A stretch of 64,000 nt of DNA from assembly GCA_050951845.1 (NCBI GenBank), contig JBMNJV010000006.1:1-64000 (forward strand). Reading direction: 5' to 3'. Source of the DNA: UBA5436 sp050951845 (GTDB taxonomy: Bacteria > Bacillota > Clostridia > Saccharofermentanales > DTU023). The notes beneath the pieces were generated by a model. That model was not told the DNA's origin. It saw only the letters and a program-made list of their open reading frames with translations, and did not search any database. Position 1 is the first letter of the stretch. Every line of letters starts with the position of its first letter. A program made the position numbers and the translations under genes. This document shows, one piece after another, positions 1 to 8,574 of this stretch.

Positions 1-170
1 ACGAAACTAAACAAGCGATACGAAACTCCGAGTTTCGTGTAGTTGGTTTCACTTGCGCATAAAAAGGTGCAGAAATACGGCAAAACAGTGTAACTATAGC
101 CCTTTTTGCACCCTTTCGTTTATTTGAGCGTTCTCTGAAACCACTATCCTATCAACGTTTCAGGGCATAA
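1..170. other. Non-coding left edge with a short hairpin
   Basis: No convincing coding region is seen before the tRNA terminator. The octamer ACGAAACT occurs at 1-8 and 20-27. The second copy pairs with AGTTTCGT at 31-38 across a 3-nt loop to give a perfect 8-bp hairpin. A weaker pair of GGTGCA and TGCACC segments lies between about 66 and 113. The context is cut by the window edge, so function cannot be assigned. Confidence 0.4.
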
Positions 171-211
171 AAAAAGACGACTCAGGATTGTATCCGTTTT
201 GTCGTCCTTTT
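171..211 (-). terminator. Intrinsic terminator of the tRNA-Gly/tRNA-Cys transcript
   Basis: Read on the minus strand, a GGACGAC/GTCGTCT stem is followed by a run of seven T. It lies two bases beyond the 3' CCA of tRNA-Cys, exactly where the tRNA transcript should end. Confidence 0.85.
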
Positions 212-212
212 A

Positions 213-287
<75 letters not shown>

Positions 288-295
288 TTATAAAT

Positions 296-333
296 AATGA
301 CCGCTAATCAATTCAAATGATATGGCGGTCATT
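296..333. other. Inter-tRNA hairpin
   Basis: AATGACCGC at 296-304 pairs perfectly with GCGGTCATT at 325-333, filling most of the spacer between the two tRNA genes. It may act in RNA processing. It lacks a proper T-tract on the minus strand, so a terminator role is unlikely. Confidence 0.6.
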
Positions 334-336
334 TTG

Positions 337-411
337 TGGAGCGGGATACGAGATTCGAACTCGCGACTTTCACCTTGGCAAGGTGACACTCTACCACTGA
401 GTTAATCCCGC
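337..411 (-). tRNA. tRNA-Gly (anticodon GCC)
   Basis: The minus strand gives acceptor GCGGGAT paired with ATCCCGC, a U discriminator and an encoded CCA. The anticodon GCC sits in a CTTGCCAAG loop, and the T-arm contains GTTCGAATC. It is the promoter-proximal gene of the tRNA pair. Confidence 0.95.
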
Positions 412-451
412 ATTCAGCAATTAATTGCCCATTGGTTTTAACTGCTTTGCT

Positions 452-480
452 ATATTATCAAATGATTTTACTTGTGTCAA
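452..480 (-). promoter_or_regulatory. Sigma-A type promoter for the tRNA pair
   Basis: On the minus strand, -35 TTGACA (475-480) and -10 TAATAT (452-457) are separated by exactly 17 bp. It lies about 40 bp upstream of tRNA-Gly and just downstream of the pullulanase stop codon, giving the tRNAs their own strong promoter. Confidence 0.85.
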
Positions 481-509
481 ACAATATTTCACCTGAACTT
501 AGCCTGGAC

Positions 510-2471
510 TTAACCTTGAGATACAGGTGTGCCGTTGATTTTTTCCATAACCAGAGTGGAGAGCGGACTGATGTTAATCATATTGCAGCCTTCTTCCAGT
601 TCCAGGATTTTCGGTTCATCTACAAAGTGTCCGTTATCGGCAAAATATATTTTGTAGGTTCCGGCATCGATCAGGGTCGGACTGAAGCCCTCATATGCAT
701 TAAAGAAAACCCAGAAATCAATATGGTGGGAATTCTCACTGCGGATGCGCATTTTTATTAAATGGTCAGACAGAAAATCCACTTGCACATTTTTCAGAAT
801 TTCATTAAATGTATGGTAGTGGAAAATCTGGTGTTCCTTGCGGAATTTGACTAAGGCGCGAAAGTAATCGACGGAATAGCGATTTGTTTCAGGCCAGACG
901 ATTTGATTGACTGAATCCGGCGAATTATAGCTATTCGGATTACCGAATTTTGTACGCATAAATTCTTGTCCGGAATGGATAAATGCCACACCTTGGGAGA
1001 GCAAAATCATACTGTTCGCCAAGTTCTGTCTGCGTTCATATTCCTCAAAACTTCTCATCGGCAAAGAAGAAGTAATTTGATCAAATAAAGTGTAATTGTC
1101 GTGTGCTGCAGCATATTGAACCATTTGACCGGGTCTGAAATAACGTTCAGACAACAGCTCATAGTTGAGGAAATCGGAATCGATTTCACCGCCGGCGGCA
1201 AATCCTTTAGTGTATTTATCAAATACGTTGCCGCGAATCGAGTTGCGAAATTGATCATTGAAGAAACCGATGCCGCGTAACATATGTGAACGGGCCGCCG
1301 TTGTACGTAATACCTCCGGCAAGACATCCCCCATATTCCAGCCTTCACCGAGCATAATGATCGAAGGATCTATTTCGTCCAGCTGCTCACGAACGGTCCG
1401 CATTGTAAACACATCAAGAATACCTAAAAGATCAAATCTGAAACCGTCTAAGTTGTACTCACGTGCCCAGTATAAAACACTGTCCGTAATATATTTACTG
1501 ACCATACTTCTTTCACTTGCCACTTCATTGCCGCAAAAAGTTCCGTTTGCCAGTTTACCGTCTGCTGTATGACGAAAATAATAACCGGGAACCAAAATCG
1601 TAAAAGGATGTGCCGCAACATCATAAACATGATTATAAACCACATCCATGATCACTCTGATGCCTTTGTCATGGAGAGCCTGAACCATTTCTTTTACTTC
1701 ACGGATTCTGGTCAGCGGATTATAAGGATCGGTCGCAAACGAGCCGTCCGGCACATTGTAATTGGCAGGATCGTAACCCCAATTATATTCAATCGAAGGA
1801 TGTTCTTCATTAACAGTTACGAAATCATAAAAAGGCATCAGTTGAACGTGGGTTATACCGAGAGAAGTCAGATAATCCAAACCGACCGGCAAACTGTCAC
1901 GGCCGGTGCGCCCGGTTTCAGTTAAACCCAGATATTTTCCTTTATGTTTGATATCTGTATCGGGATAAATTGTAAAATCACGAATACTCATTTCATAGAT
2001 AATTGCATCAACCGATCTGGTGAAATCCATTCTGCGTTGATTCCAGTTTTCGGGTTGTGTCCGGTCTAAATCCAAGACAACTGAATGTCCGCTGTTAACT
2101 GTTGTGGCGATACTGTAAGGGTCATGGCAAGTTCTCTGCTCACCGTTAGCATAAGTAATCCGAAAACGATAAATCAATAAATGAAGATCGGAATTAATTT
2201 TTAAATGCCAGACACCTTTTTCCAAATATTCCATCGGCCAGATTTCCAGCGGCTCTAGCGGGATCTCATAATCTTCTACCCAAAAACCATAGCTGAGAAC
2301 CTCAATGCTTTTGACAACCGGTGACCATACCTTGAATACGGTACTGCTTTTTTTATATATTAAACCCAAATTTCCGGAATAATGATATTCATTGCGGAAT
2401 TCTAAAGAATCGTAATCATATCTTTCTAAAAACGGATTTACAAAATTATAATAATCTTTTTGGGATTGCAT
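510..2471 (-). CDS. pulA: Type I pullulanase (GH13_14 debranching enzyme)
   Basis: Hydrolyses alpha-1,6 branch points of pullulan, glycogen or limit dextrins. The 653-aa protein has an N-terminal CBM48-like region (about 35-120) and a GH13 barrel. The type I pullulanase signature YNWGYDP is near residue 229 and GH13 region I is DVVYNH (276-281). The nucleophile is D347 in GFRFD, the acid/base E376 is in MLGEGW, and the region IV His-Asp pair is H457-D458 in AHDN. There is no signal peptide, so it is probably cytosolic and acts on stored glycogen or imported oligosaccharides. The length is normal for the family. AGGA lies about 10 nt before the ATG. It is transcribed away from the SDR gene, with a 13-bp tandem repeat between them. 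Confidence 0.93.
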   Translation of the reverse strand: MQSQKDYYNFVNPFLERYDYDSLEFRNEYHYSGNLGLIYKKSSTVFKVWSPVVKSIEVLSYGFWVEDYEIPLEPLEIWPMEYLEKGVWHLKINSDLHLLIYRFRITYANGEQRTCHDPYSIATTVNSGHSVVLDLDRTQPENWNQRRMDFTRSVDAIIYEMSIRDFTIYPDTDIKHKGKYLGLTETGRTGRDSLPVGLDYLTSLGITHVQLMPFYDFVTVNEEHPSIEYNWGYDPANYNVPDGSFATDPYNPLTRIREVKEMVQALHDKGIRVIMDVVYNHVYDVAAHPFTILVPGYYFRHTADGKLANGTFCGNEVASERSMVSKYITDSVLYWAREYNLDGFRFDLLGILDVFTMRTVREQLDEIDPSIIMLGEGWNMGDVLPEVLRTTAARSHMLRGIGFFNDQFRNSIRGNVFDKYTKGFAAGGEIDSDFLNYELLSERYFRPGQMVQYAAAHDNYTLFDQITSSLPMRSFEEYERRQNLANSMILLSQGVAFIHSGQEFMRTKFGNPNSYNSPDSVNQIVWPETNRYSVDYFRALVKFRKEHQIFHYHTFNEILKNVQVDFLSDHLIKMRIRSENSHHIDFWVFFNAYEGFSPTLIDAGTYKIYFADNGHFVDEPKILELEEGCNMINISPLSTLVMEKINGTPVSQG

Positions 2472-2520
2472 TTTACTATTATCCTATCTAACCATTTCGG
2501 ATATTTTGCCTGCCTTACTC

Positions 2521-2572
2521 TGATTCATCACTCTGATTCATCACTCTGGTTCATTACTCTGGTTCATTACTA
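2521..2572. repeat. Four-copy 13-bp tandem repeat
   Basis: Two copies of TGATTCATCACTC are followed by two copies of a variant, TGGTTCATTACTC (the last copy ends CTA). They lie in the short gap between the SDR stop and the pullulanase start. No ORF or hairpin depends on them. Confidence 0.8.
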
Positions 2573-2600
2573 TCAACGTCTGTTAATCTGTGCAGAAAAT

Positions 2601-3314
2601 TTAAATCCAAAGTCCTCCGTTAACATTGATCACTTCGCCTGTTATATATTCCTGCTCAGCCAAAAATAATGCTGTATGGGCTATCTCTTCCGGTTTTCCC
2701 AAACGCAGCAACGGTATTTCCCGGATCAGTTTTTCAATTTCACCTGCAGAGTATTCATTTAACATATCTGTAGCTATCGCTCCCGGAGCAATTGCATTAA
2801 CCCTTACATTACACGGTGCCAATTCTTTGGCTAAAGCTTTTGTCAGACCGATAATTCCGGCTTTGGTTGTCGAATAATGAACTTCACAAGCCGCACCGGT
2901 CACCCCCCAGATCGAACTGATATTAATAATACAACCTGATTTTTGTTTGACCATTGCAGGATATACTTTTTGTGCCATTAAAAAATATGCCTTCAAATTT
3001 ATTGCTTGAATCCGATCCCAATCGGATTCTGTAATTTGATCAAACAATTTACTTTCTGAAATTGCAGCATTGTTAACCAAAACATCAAGCGGTTGCTCAA
3101 TTTTTGAAAACATAAGATCAATTTCCGATTTATTGCTTAGTTCAACCGGAAGCGGAATCAGATTATCTGAATCCGGCAGCGTTTCCTGTAATTCAGATAA
3201 GCTGTGCGAGCTCTGATTATAGGTTGCATAAACCCGATAACCCTTAGCTAAAAATAAATTTGTCATCGCATATCCTATGCCACGCGATCCCCCGGTAATT
3301 AAGATGCTCTTCAT
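2601..3314 (-). CDS. Short-chain dehydrogenase/reductase, FabG-like
   Basis: This is an NAD(P)-dependent oxidoreductase of the classical SDR family, 237 aa (family norm about 245). The Rossmann motif TGGSRGIG is at residues 7-14. NNA follows strand beta-4, the catalytic Ser is in the NISSIWG segment, and the catalytic Tyr-Lys pair is in YSTTK. The C-terminal GEVINVNGG is typical of FabG-like enzymes. The substrate cannot be fixed. Possibilities are 3-oxoacyl-ACP reductase or the EF-P 5-aminopentanone reductase (YmfI) group, which has the same length and motifs. No fatty-acid synthesis genes are adjacent, so a housekeeping fabG role is not supported. It is divergent from murC. Confidence 0.8.
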   Translation of the reverse strand: MKSILITGGSRGIGYAMTNLFLAKGYRVYATYNQSSHSLSELQETLPDSDNLIPLPVELSNKSEIDLMFSKIEQPLDVLVNNAAISESKLFDQITESDWDRIQAINLKAYFLMAQKVYPAMVKQKSGCIINISSIWGVTGAACEVHYSTTKAGIIGLTKALAKELAPCNVRVNAIAPGAIATDMLNEYSAGEIEKLIREIPLLRLGKPEEIAHTALFLAEQEYITGEVINVNGGLWI

Positions 3315-3675
3315 ACACGTTTCTCTATTATCTTCCCTGTAAGTAGAATTAAAATTTATTATACATCAAGATATTAGGAAATTTGGCATATATGTTACAT
3401 AATCAGCCTTAAATATCGTAAATTTTAATGTCTTTTATCTGCAATAATCGTTTATAATAATCTTAAAGATTGCAACAGGACTGTTGCTTATTGTGCAACC
3501 TCTTGTCAATTGTAATCCTGAAACATATAAACAGTCTTAGGACATCAAAATTATTTTAGCAACATTATTGTTTGCTTGACAATGTCAGCATGAAAATTCA
3601 ATGTTTCAATTAACAATAATATAAATTTAGAATAATTTTTAAATACCTTAAGCAGCTGATTGCGGGAGAATGAAA
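3315..3675. other. Divergent intergenic region between SDR and murC
   Basis: This AT-rich 361-bp region has no credible ORF. On the minus strand a TATAAT box (plus positions 3358-3363) could serve the SDR gene, but no clear -35 is visible. A 7-bp perfect inverted repeat GCAACAG/CTGTTGC with a 2-nt loop lies at 3472-3487. An isolated TTGACA at 3576-3581 points toward murC but has no acceptable -10 at 16-18 bp. Confidence 0.5.
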
Positions 3676-5133
3676 ATGCAACTGAATATAGAGCAATTAC
3701 ATAATTTGATTTTTAAGCCGGATAACAAAATATATTTTGTCGGTATCGGCGGTATTTCAATGTGCGGCTTGGCTGAATTGGCACAACATCACGGTATGCA
3801 AGTTGCCGGATCGGATTTGCAAGCTAATAACCGTACCAAATATTTGGAATCTCTGGGTATTGCAATTAATTATCAGCAAACAGCGGAGAATATTGAAAAT
3901 TTCTTACCTGATGCTGTTGTTTATACTTTAGCTGTACCGGCCGATAATCCGGAAAGAATCAAGACCAGAGAACTCGGTATTGCGGAAATTGAACGCGCTG
4001 TTTATCTGGGATTACTGAATCGGAATTTTGAGAATTCAATCAATATTGCCGGAACTAACGGTAAAACCACAACAACTGCTATGTGTTCTCTGATTCTGAT
4101 CGAACAAGGCTTAGACCCCACAGTACATCTGGGTGCTGAACTGAAACAATTCAAAACAACCGTCAGACCCGGTTCAAATAATCATTTGATGGTTTCGGAA
4201 GCTTGTGAATTCGGCAGGAGTTTCCTCCATTTTTATTCGACTACGGCAGCCGTATTGAATATAGACCATGATCATGTCGATATTTTTCCGACAATTGAAG
4301 ATGTTATTTATGCTTTTGCAGAATTTGTCGCTTTGCTGGATCCCGGTGCCAACTTAGTCGTGCCGGCATTTGACCCGTTAATCCCGAAAATGCTGGAGCA
4401 GGCATATTTGATCAATCCGGCTATCCGATATAAATTGAATATCTTCAGTTTCGGTTATCCGCAAGACAGATTTGCAGGACAAAAACCTGATTTATGTTGT
4501 GATAAATTGGATTTTGTCGAAGGTTATCCGCATTTCAGGCTGAGTCTTTCCGGAGAATATTTCGGAAATTTCAATCTCAAAATCCCGGGTAAATTCAATG
4601 TAGACAATGCTATGGCGGCCATCGCCTGCGCTTACTTAAACGGAGCGGAAGCCGAAGCTGCCCGCAAAGCGTTGGCTGAATTCACCGGAGCCGAAGGCAG
4701 ATTTACTGAAACCGGTTCTTATAACGGTGCGCGAATCATTGCCGACTACGCACATCATCCCGATTCAATTACCGCAACTTTACAAGCTGCTGAAAATATT
4801 CCGCATAAAAATCTCTATGCCGTTTTTCAACCAATTACTTTCAGTAGGGCCAAAGGTCTGGCAGATGGCTTTGTCGAAGCTTTGGCCAAAGCTGAAAATC
4901 CGATCTTGATGGAAGTCTATGATGACCGGGAAAAAGATCACAATTTTTCCTCTGAAATAATTGCCGAACGAATTAAGGAAAAAGGCGTCAATGCATTATT
5001 TTTCAATTCTCTGACCGAATTGGAAAAATATCTGCGTTCCGTCTTAGAGGAGGGTGACCTGGCAATCATTATGGGGCAAAACGTCAGAACTGTCGCTGAT
5101 AATCTCGCAGGCAGAACCGACCACTTTAAATAA
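3676..5133 (+). CDS. murC: UDP-N-acetylmuramate--L-alanine ligase
   Basis: Adds L-Ala to UDP-MurNAc with ATP, the first amino-acid step of the peptidoglycan stem, in the cytosol. The N-terminal UDP-binding Rossmann segment contains FVGIGGISMCGLA. The Mur ligase P-loop is AGTNGKTTTT, with Asn where His is usual. NIDHDHVD and the late ADYAHHP motif are MurC signatures. Size is 485 aa, within the family range. I chose the ATG at 3676 because GGGAG at 3664-3668 sits 7 nt upstream of it. The in-frame ATG at 3670 would leave only 1 nt. It stands alone on the plus strand, away from any dcw cluster. Confidence 0.93.
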   Translation: MQLNIEQLHNLIFKPDNKIYFVGIGGISMCGLAELAQHHGMQVAGSDLQANNRTKYLESLGIAINYQQTAENIENFLPDAVVYTLAVPADNPERIKTRELGIAEIERAVYLGLLNRNFENSINIAGTNGKTTTTAMCSLILIEQGLDPTVHLGAELKQFKTTVRPGSNNHLMVSEACEFGRSFLHFYSTTAAVLNIDHDHVDIFPTIEDVIYAFAEFVALLDPGANLVVPAFDPLIPKMLEQAYLINPAIRYKLNIFSFGYPQDRFAGQKPDLCCDKLDFVEGYPHFRLSLSGEYFGNFNLKIPGKFNVDNAMAAIACAYLNGAEAEAARKALAEFTGAEGRFTETGSYNGARIIADYAHHPDSITATLQAAENIPHKNLYAVFQPITFSRAKGLADGFVEALAKAENPILMEVYDDREKDHNFSSEIIAERIKEKGVNALFFNSLTELEKYLRSVLEEGDLAIIMGQNVRTVADNLAGRTDHFK

Positions 5134-5184
5134 AACACTGATCTTACATAAGAATAAAAGATAAAGAATTATCAGATTTTTCAA

Positions 5185-5229
5185 AATAAAAAACCGTTAA
5201 AACGTGAGTTTGCTTTAACGGTTATTTAT
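5185..5229. terminator. Bidirectional terminator between murC and fbp
   Basis: AACCGTTAAA (5192-5201) pairs with TTTAACGGTT (5214-5223). On the minus strand the stem is followed by TTTTTTATTTT, good for ending fbp transcription. On the plus strand the tail is ATTTATATTT, weaker but usable for murC. Confidence 0.75.
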
Positions 5230-5244
5230 ATTTAAGCTTTTATA

Positions 5245-5300
5245 ACATTTTAAAAATCTCAGATAAATCTGGTTGGAACGCAGATAGGTTTGACGCTTAC
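5245..5300 (+). mobile_element. Fossil right end of an IS66-family element
   Basis: This 56-bp stretch matches the right end of the IS66 element at 58592-61046 (its positions 60991-61046) with about five mismatches. The match includes the last tnpC codons and the terminal inverted repeat ending GACGCTTAC at 5300. No transposase body or left end is present on the other side, so it is a solo remnant of a deleted copy or related element. It lies between the murC terminator and the fbp 3' end. Confidence 0.8.
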
Positions 5301-5403
5301 ATTATGAAAATCGCCTGTCTGAGAACCTTAGCCCGGGTTTGTGGTTTCCGGGCAATGAACCTTCGTTTTTTGATTTTTTCAGCCCGCATGAGCAAGCGAT
5401 TTT

Positions 5404-7359
5404 TTATTTCAGATCGCTGCGAATATCACCGCGACGGTATGCATCAATCAACTCTTTAAGGTCACGGATCTGCGCAATAATTTCTCTGCCCTCATCCGTA
5501 TCACTGATTCTCAAACGACGCGGCATCGGTTTTACAATATGAATTTCCGGCAAATAACTACCGCTTTCTTTACTGGGATCGAAAGGATGATGTTCCGCTA
5601 AAGCTAATTCATGTGAACTGAAAATCAGAGTGTAACCGGCAATTCCCGTAGTAGCTTGATAAGCTTTCGATAAACCGCCATCAATCACAAACAGCTTGCC
5701 ATTTGCTTTGATCGGAGTTTCACCGTCTTTGAGTTTGACCGGCACATGACCGTTAATAATATGTGAAAACTGAGGATTAAGTCCGAATTCACGCAGAATT
5801 GCATCTGCACCTGCTTCAGTACGATTATCATAATACGGATTTCTCTTTTCTGCATGCAGTTCTTTTTCCGCCAGGAAATATCTTTCAAAGGTTGCCATTT
5901 TTTCTTTACCGAACAACGGAGAATCTTTGCCGCACCACAGATACCACATGAAATCCTGGCCCTTACGACGTTCCGGTGAATTTTCCATACTGTACCAAGC
6001 ACGACGCACTTGGAAATAAATATAATCCATCAGTTCCTTGCCGGCATATTTCTGGCCTGCGAATTCCATTTCGGTAAAACTGCCATCTTCATTCATCGGA
6101 ATGCAACCATGATAAAGCAGATTACCGTTGTGAATCTTATACATGGCACCGACGGAATATAAATAGTTGATATGCCTTTGCAGATTGAGGGATGAAGTAA
6201 AAGATCTTTTCAGAGAATCTACCAATTCCTGCTCTTTTTCACTTAATGCAAGAGGATCTTCCGGATTTATTGTCGGGAAATTTGTATCTAACAAAGAATA
6301 TTCCACACCGTTTTCTATAAAGACATTGCGTTCAAAATCAACTTTTTTGAGCACAATACGATCTGCCATATCTAATTCCGGATTGCGTTCATACAATTGA
6401 CCTTCCAGTTTGGTTTCTATAATTGCAACCATTTTTTGCATCTTGGCTGCAATTTCAGGATCGATTCTGGCAAGTTGCTTATCTTCAAACATCCGGGGCA
6501 TAAAACGCTCGCAAGGATCATCAGCATAAACTTCCGTTGCATAACTGTAGAGTGGTCTTAGATTAATTCCGTAACCGTCTTCCAAACAATCGAAGTTGTT
6601 ATAACGCAAAGCAATACGCACAACGGCCATTATTGCCACTTCACAACCGCCTGCAGCTGCCATCCAGATAATATCATGGTTACCCCATTGAATATCAACG
6701 TCCGGATATTCCATCAAAACATCCACGATCTTGTGTGGTCCCGAGCCCCGGTCATAGATATCACCAATAATATGTAATTCATCAACCGAAACATTCTGAA
6801 TCATTTCACACAGTGCTACAATAAACGATACACTGGCGTTCTGTTCAATTATTGCAGAAATGATCGCCTGATTATAAATATCACTATCTTCTTCATCAAC
6901 AATTGTATTTAATAACTCATTAATAATAACCGCATACTCTTTCGGTGTTTTTTCTGCAATTTTAGGCAGTGGATATTTTGAGGAAACATACTTTAACAAA
7001 TCAATCAGCCGGAAAATAGTAATTCTGACCCATTCATCAGTAATTAATTGTTGTTCATATAATTTTTTCAAGGCAGTTCGCGGATTATACACCAGAAATG
7101 CCAAATCATTCTGTTCATCTTGAGTTAAAGATCTTTGGAATAATGTTTTTATTTTACGCCTGATACTTCCGGATGCACTATGTAAAAAATTAATAAACGC
7201 ATCGGCTTCACCATGTATATCAGAAAAGAATAATTCCGTTCCTTTCGGTAAAGATAACAGAGTTTGTAAATATACCAATTCTCCTCGTGCAGCTTCAACT
7301 GTGGGGTAGTGCTCGCTCAACAGCTCTAAATGTTTATCTATCTGATAACCGGGTTTCAT
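5404..7359 (-). CDS. fbp: Class III fructose-1,6-bisphosphatase
   Basis: Dephosphorylates fructose 1,6-bisphosphate to fructose 6-phosphate in gluconeogenesis. This is the Firmicutes-specific metallophosphatase class, unrelated in fold to class I. The 651-aa protein matches the usual 640-670 aa. The calcineurin-like metal motifs are visible in order: FSDIHGE, IGDIYDRG, QWGNHD and, near the C-terminus, INGHVPVK. AAAGGAG precedes the ATG. It is downstream of the AEC transporter gene on the same strand, and a bidirectional terminator and an IS66 fossil follow. It is likely an independent metabolic gene rather than part of ureide use. Confidence 0.95.
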   Translation of the reverse strand: MKPGYQIDKHLELLSEHYPTVEAARGELVYLQTLLSLPKGTELFFSDIHGEADAFINFLHSASGSIRRKIKTLFQRSLTQDEQNDLAFLVYNPRTALKKLYEQQLITDEWVRITIFRLIDLLKYVSSKYPLPKIAEKTPKEYAVIINELLNTIVDEEDSDIYNQAIISAIIEQNASVSFIVALCEMIQNVSVDELHIIGDIYDRGSGPHKIVDVLMEYPDVDIQWGNHDIIWMAAAGGCEVAIMAVVRIALRYNNFDCLEDGYGINLRPLYSYATEVYADDPCERFMPRMFEDKQLARIDPEIAAKMQKMVAIIETKLEGQLYERNPELDMADRIVLKKVDFERNVFIENGVEYSLLDTNFPTINPEDPLALSEKEQELVDSLKRSFTSSLNLQRHINYLYSVGAMYKIHNGNLLYHGCIPMNEDGSFTEMEFAGQKYAGKELMDYIYFQVRRAWYSMENSPERRKGQDFMWYLWCGKDSPLFGKEKMATFERYFLAEKELHAEKRNPYYDNRTEAGADAILREFGLNPQFSHIINGHVPVKLKDGETPIKANGKLFVIDGGLSKAYQATTGIAGYTLIFSSHELALAEHHPFDPSKESGSYLPEIHIVKPMPRRLRISDTDEGREIIAQIRDLKELIDAYRRGDIRSDLK

Positions 7360-7489
7360 TGTATAATCTCCTTTGTTTTGATAAAAAGTTATTGCGTTAA
7401 TCTTACTCTTTTAAGACAATTCGTTGTAAGAATAATGTAAATATTTCTGATTAATCCTTATTCCGGATCATTGTTTTTCTGCTTATTTC

Positions 7490-8422
7490 CTAGAATAAAA
7501 GCGTCACAACTGGTATCGTAATAACTGAAAGCAGCGATGATAAGAAGACCATTTGGCTGCCAAAATCAGGATTATTATTATAATTATCCGAAAGCATAGC
7601 CACATAAGAAGCTGTCGGCATACAAGTCATAATAATCGGAATAACTAATTGCATACCCGAAAAACCCAAAGCTTTCAATATTAAAATTGAAATCATAGGT
7701 GTCCCGAGTAGTTTGATAAAGGCACCCAGATAAATTACCTTATTAGAAACAGCTTCTTTAAGATTACTTCTGGAAAGAATCAAACCTACAACAATCATGG
7801 CTAAAGGCGATGTTGCCGGACTCATGGTTTTCAATACGCGTTCGGGTACTTCCGGGATCGGTATCTGGAATATAAAGAAAATAAGACCTACAAACACTGC
7901 TAAAATTCCGGGGCTTAAAAAGATTTTTTTGAGATCCATCTTTACTTCTACTTCACCCCTGCGACCGATTAAATAAACACCCAAAGTCCATGACACACAT
8001 TCAAAAACAAAACCTGCTCCTATTACCGCATAAAACAATGCTTCTTGGCCAAGCAGGCTTGCTACGATGGGATAGCCCATAAATGAAGTATTGGATAATA
8101 ATACTCCTGTCCGGAAGACGTCTTTTTTGGCATCGTCAATCTTCATAAAACGAGTAGCCACCAGTCCCGTTACAAACATAAGCACATAGATGCCAATTAC
8201 TATCACTAATATTGTAAGTGCAGTTTTGATTCGCTCTTGACTCATCTCAAGTTGCATCGCCATAAAAATTGTTGCAGGCATGGTGATATTAAGAGTTAAT
8301 GCCGTAATGCTTTTTTGTCCTTTTTCATCAATTAAATTTACTTTACCGGCAATGAAACCAACTACTATTAACAAAAATAATACCAAAACGTTTTGTAAGG
8401 TTTGTACAAAATCAAATTCCAT
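7490..8422 (-). CDS. AEC-family (auxin efflux carrier-like) transporter
   Basis: A 310-aa, very hydrophobic protein with about ten predicted membrane helices in two five-helix halves. The first-half MPATIFMAM and second-half SPATSPLAMIVVG loops are typical of bacterial AEC permeases. Characterised bacterial members move malate and related carboxylates, usually outward. GAGGAG lies 5 nt before the ATG. It follows the DAACS carrier and the carbamate kinase of the ureide cluster on the same strand. Export of an end product such as oxamate is a reasonable inference, but the sequence alone does not prove the substrate. Confidence 0.85.
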   Translation of the reverse strand: MEFDFVQTLQNVLVLFLLIVVGFIAGKVNLIDEKGQKSITALTLNITMPATIFMAMQLEMSQERIKTALTILVIVIGIYVLMFVTGLVATRFMKIDDAKKDVFRTGVLLSNTSFMGYPIVASLLGQEALFYAVIGAGFVFECVSWTLGVYLIGRRGEVEVKMDLKKIFLSPGILAVFVGLIFFIFQIPIPEVPERVLKTMSPATSPLAMIVVGLILSRSNLKEAVSNKVIYLGAFIKLLGTPMISILILKALGFSGMQLVIPIIMTCMPTASYVAMLSDNYNNNPDFGSQMVFLSSLLSVITIPVVTLLF

Positions 8423-8574
8423 AAAATCTCCTCACTGTTATCTTAAACAACCGGCTGACAGATCGCCTGAAAGCCGGCTGATTGTCTGAGAACTATTTGC
8501 GTGAATTCATTCCGCTCTTCCTATCCCTGTTAAATTCGGGCGTTTGGGTTATATCCGGTAAATCGAATCAAAAA

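Noticed and set aside
432..761. Plus-strand frame of 109 aa opposite the pullulanase 3' end
   Set aside because: It lies antisense to a well-supported gene, has no Shine-Dalgarno and no recognisable motif.
3576..3604. murC promoter at TTGACA
   Set aside because: The -35 is perfect but the hexamer at 17 bp (CAATGT) and its neighbours are too far from TATAAT.
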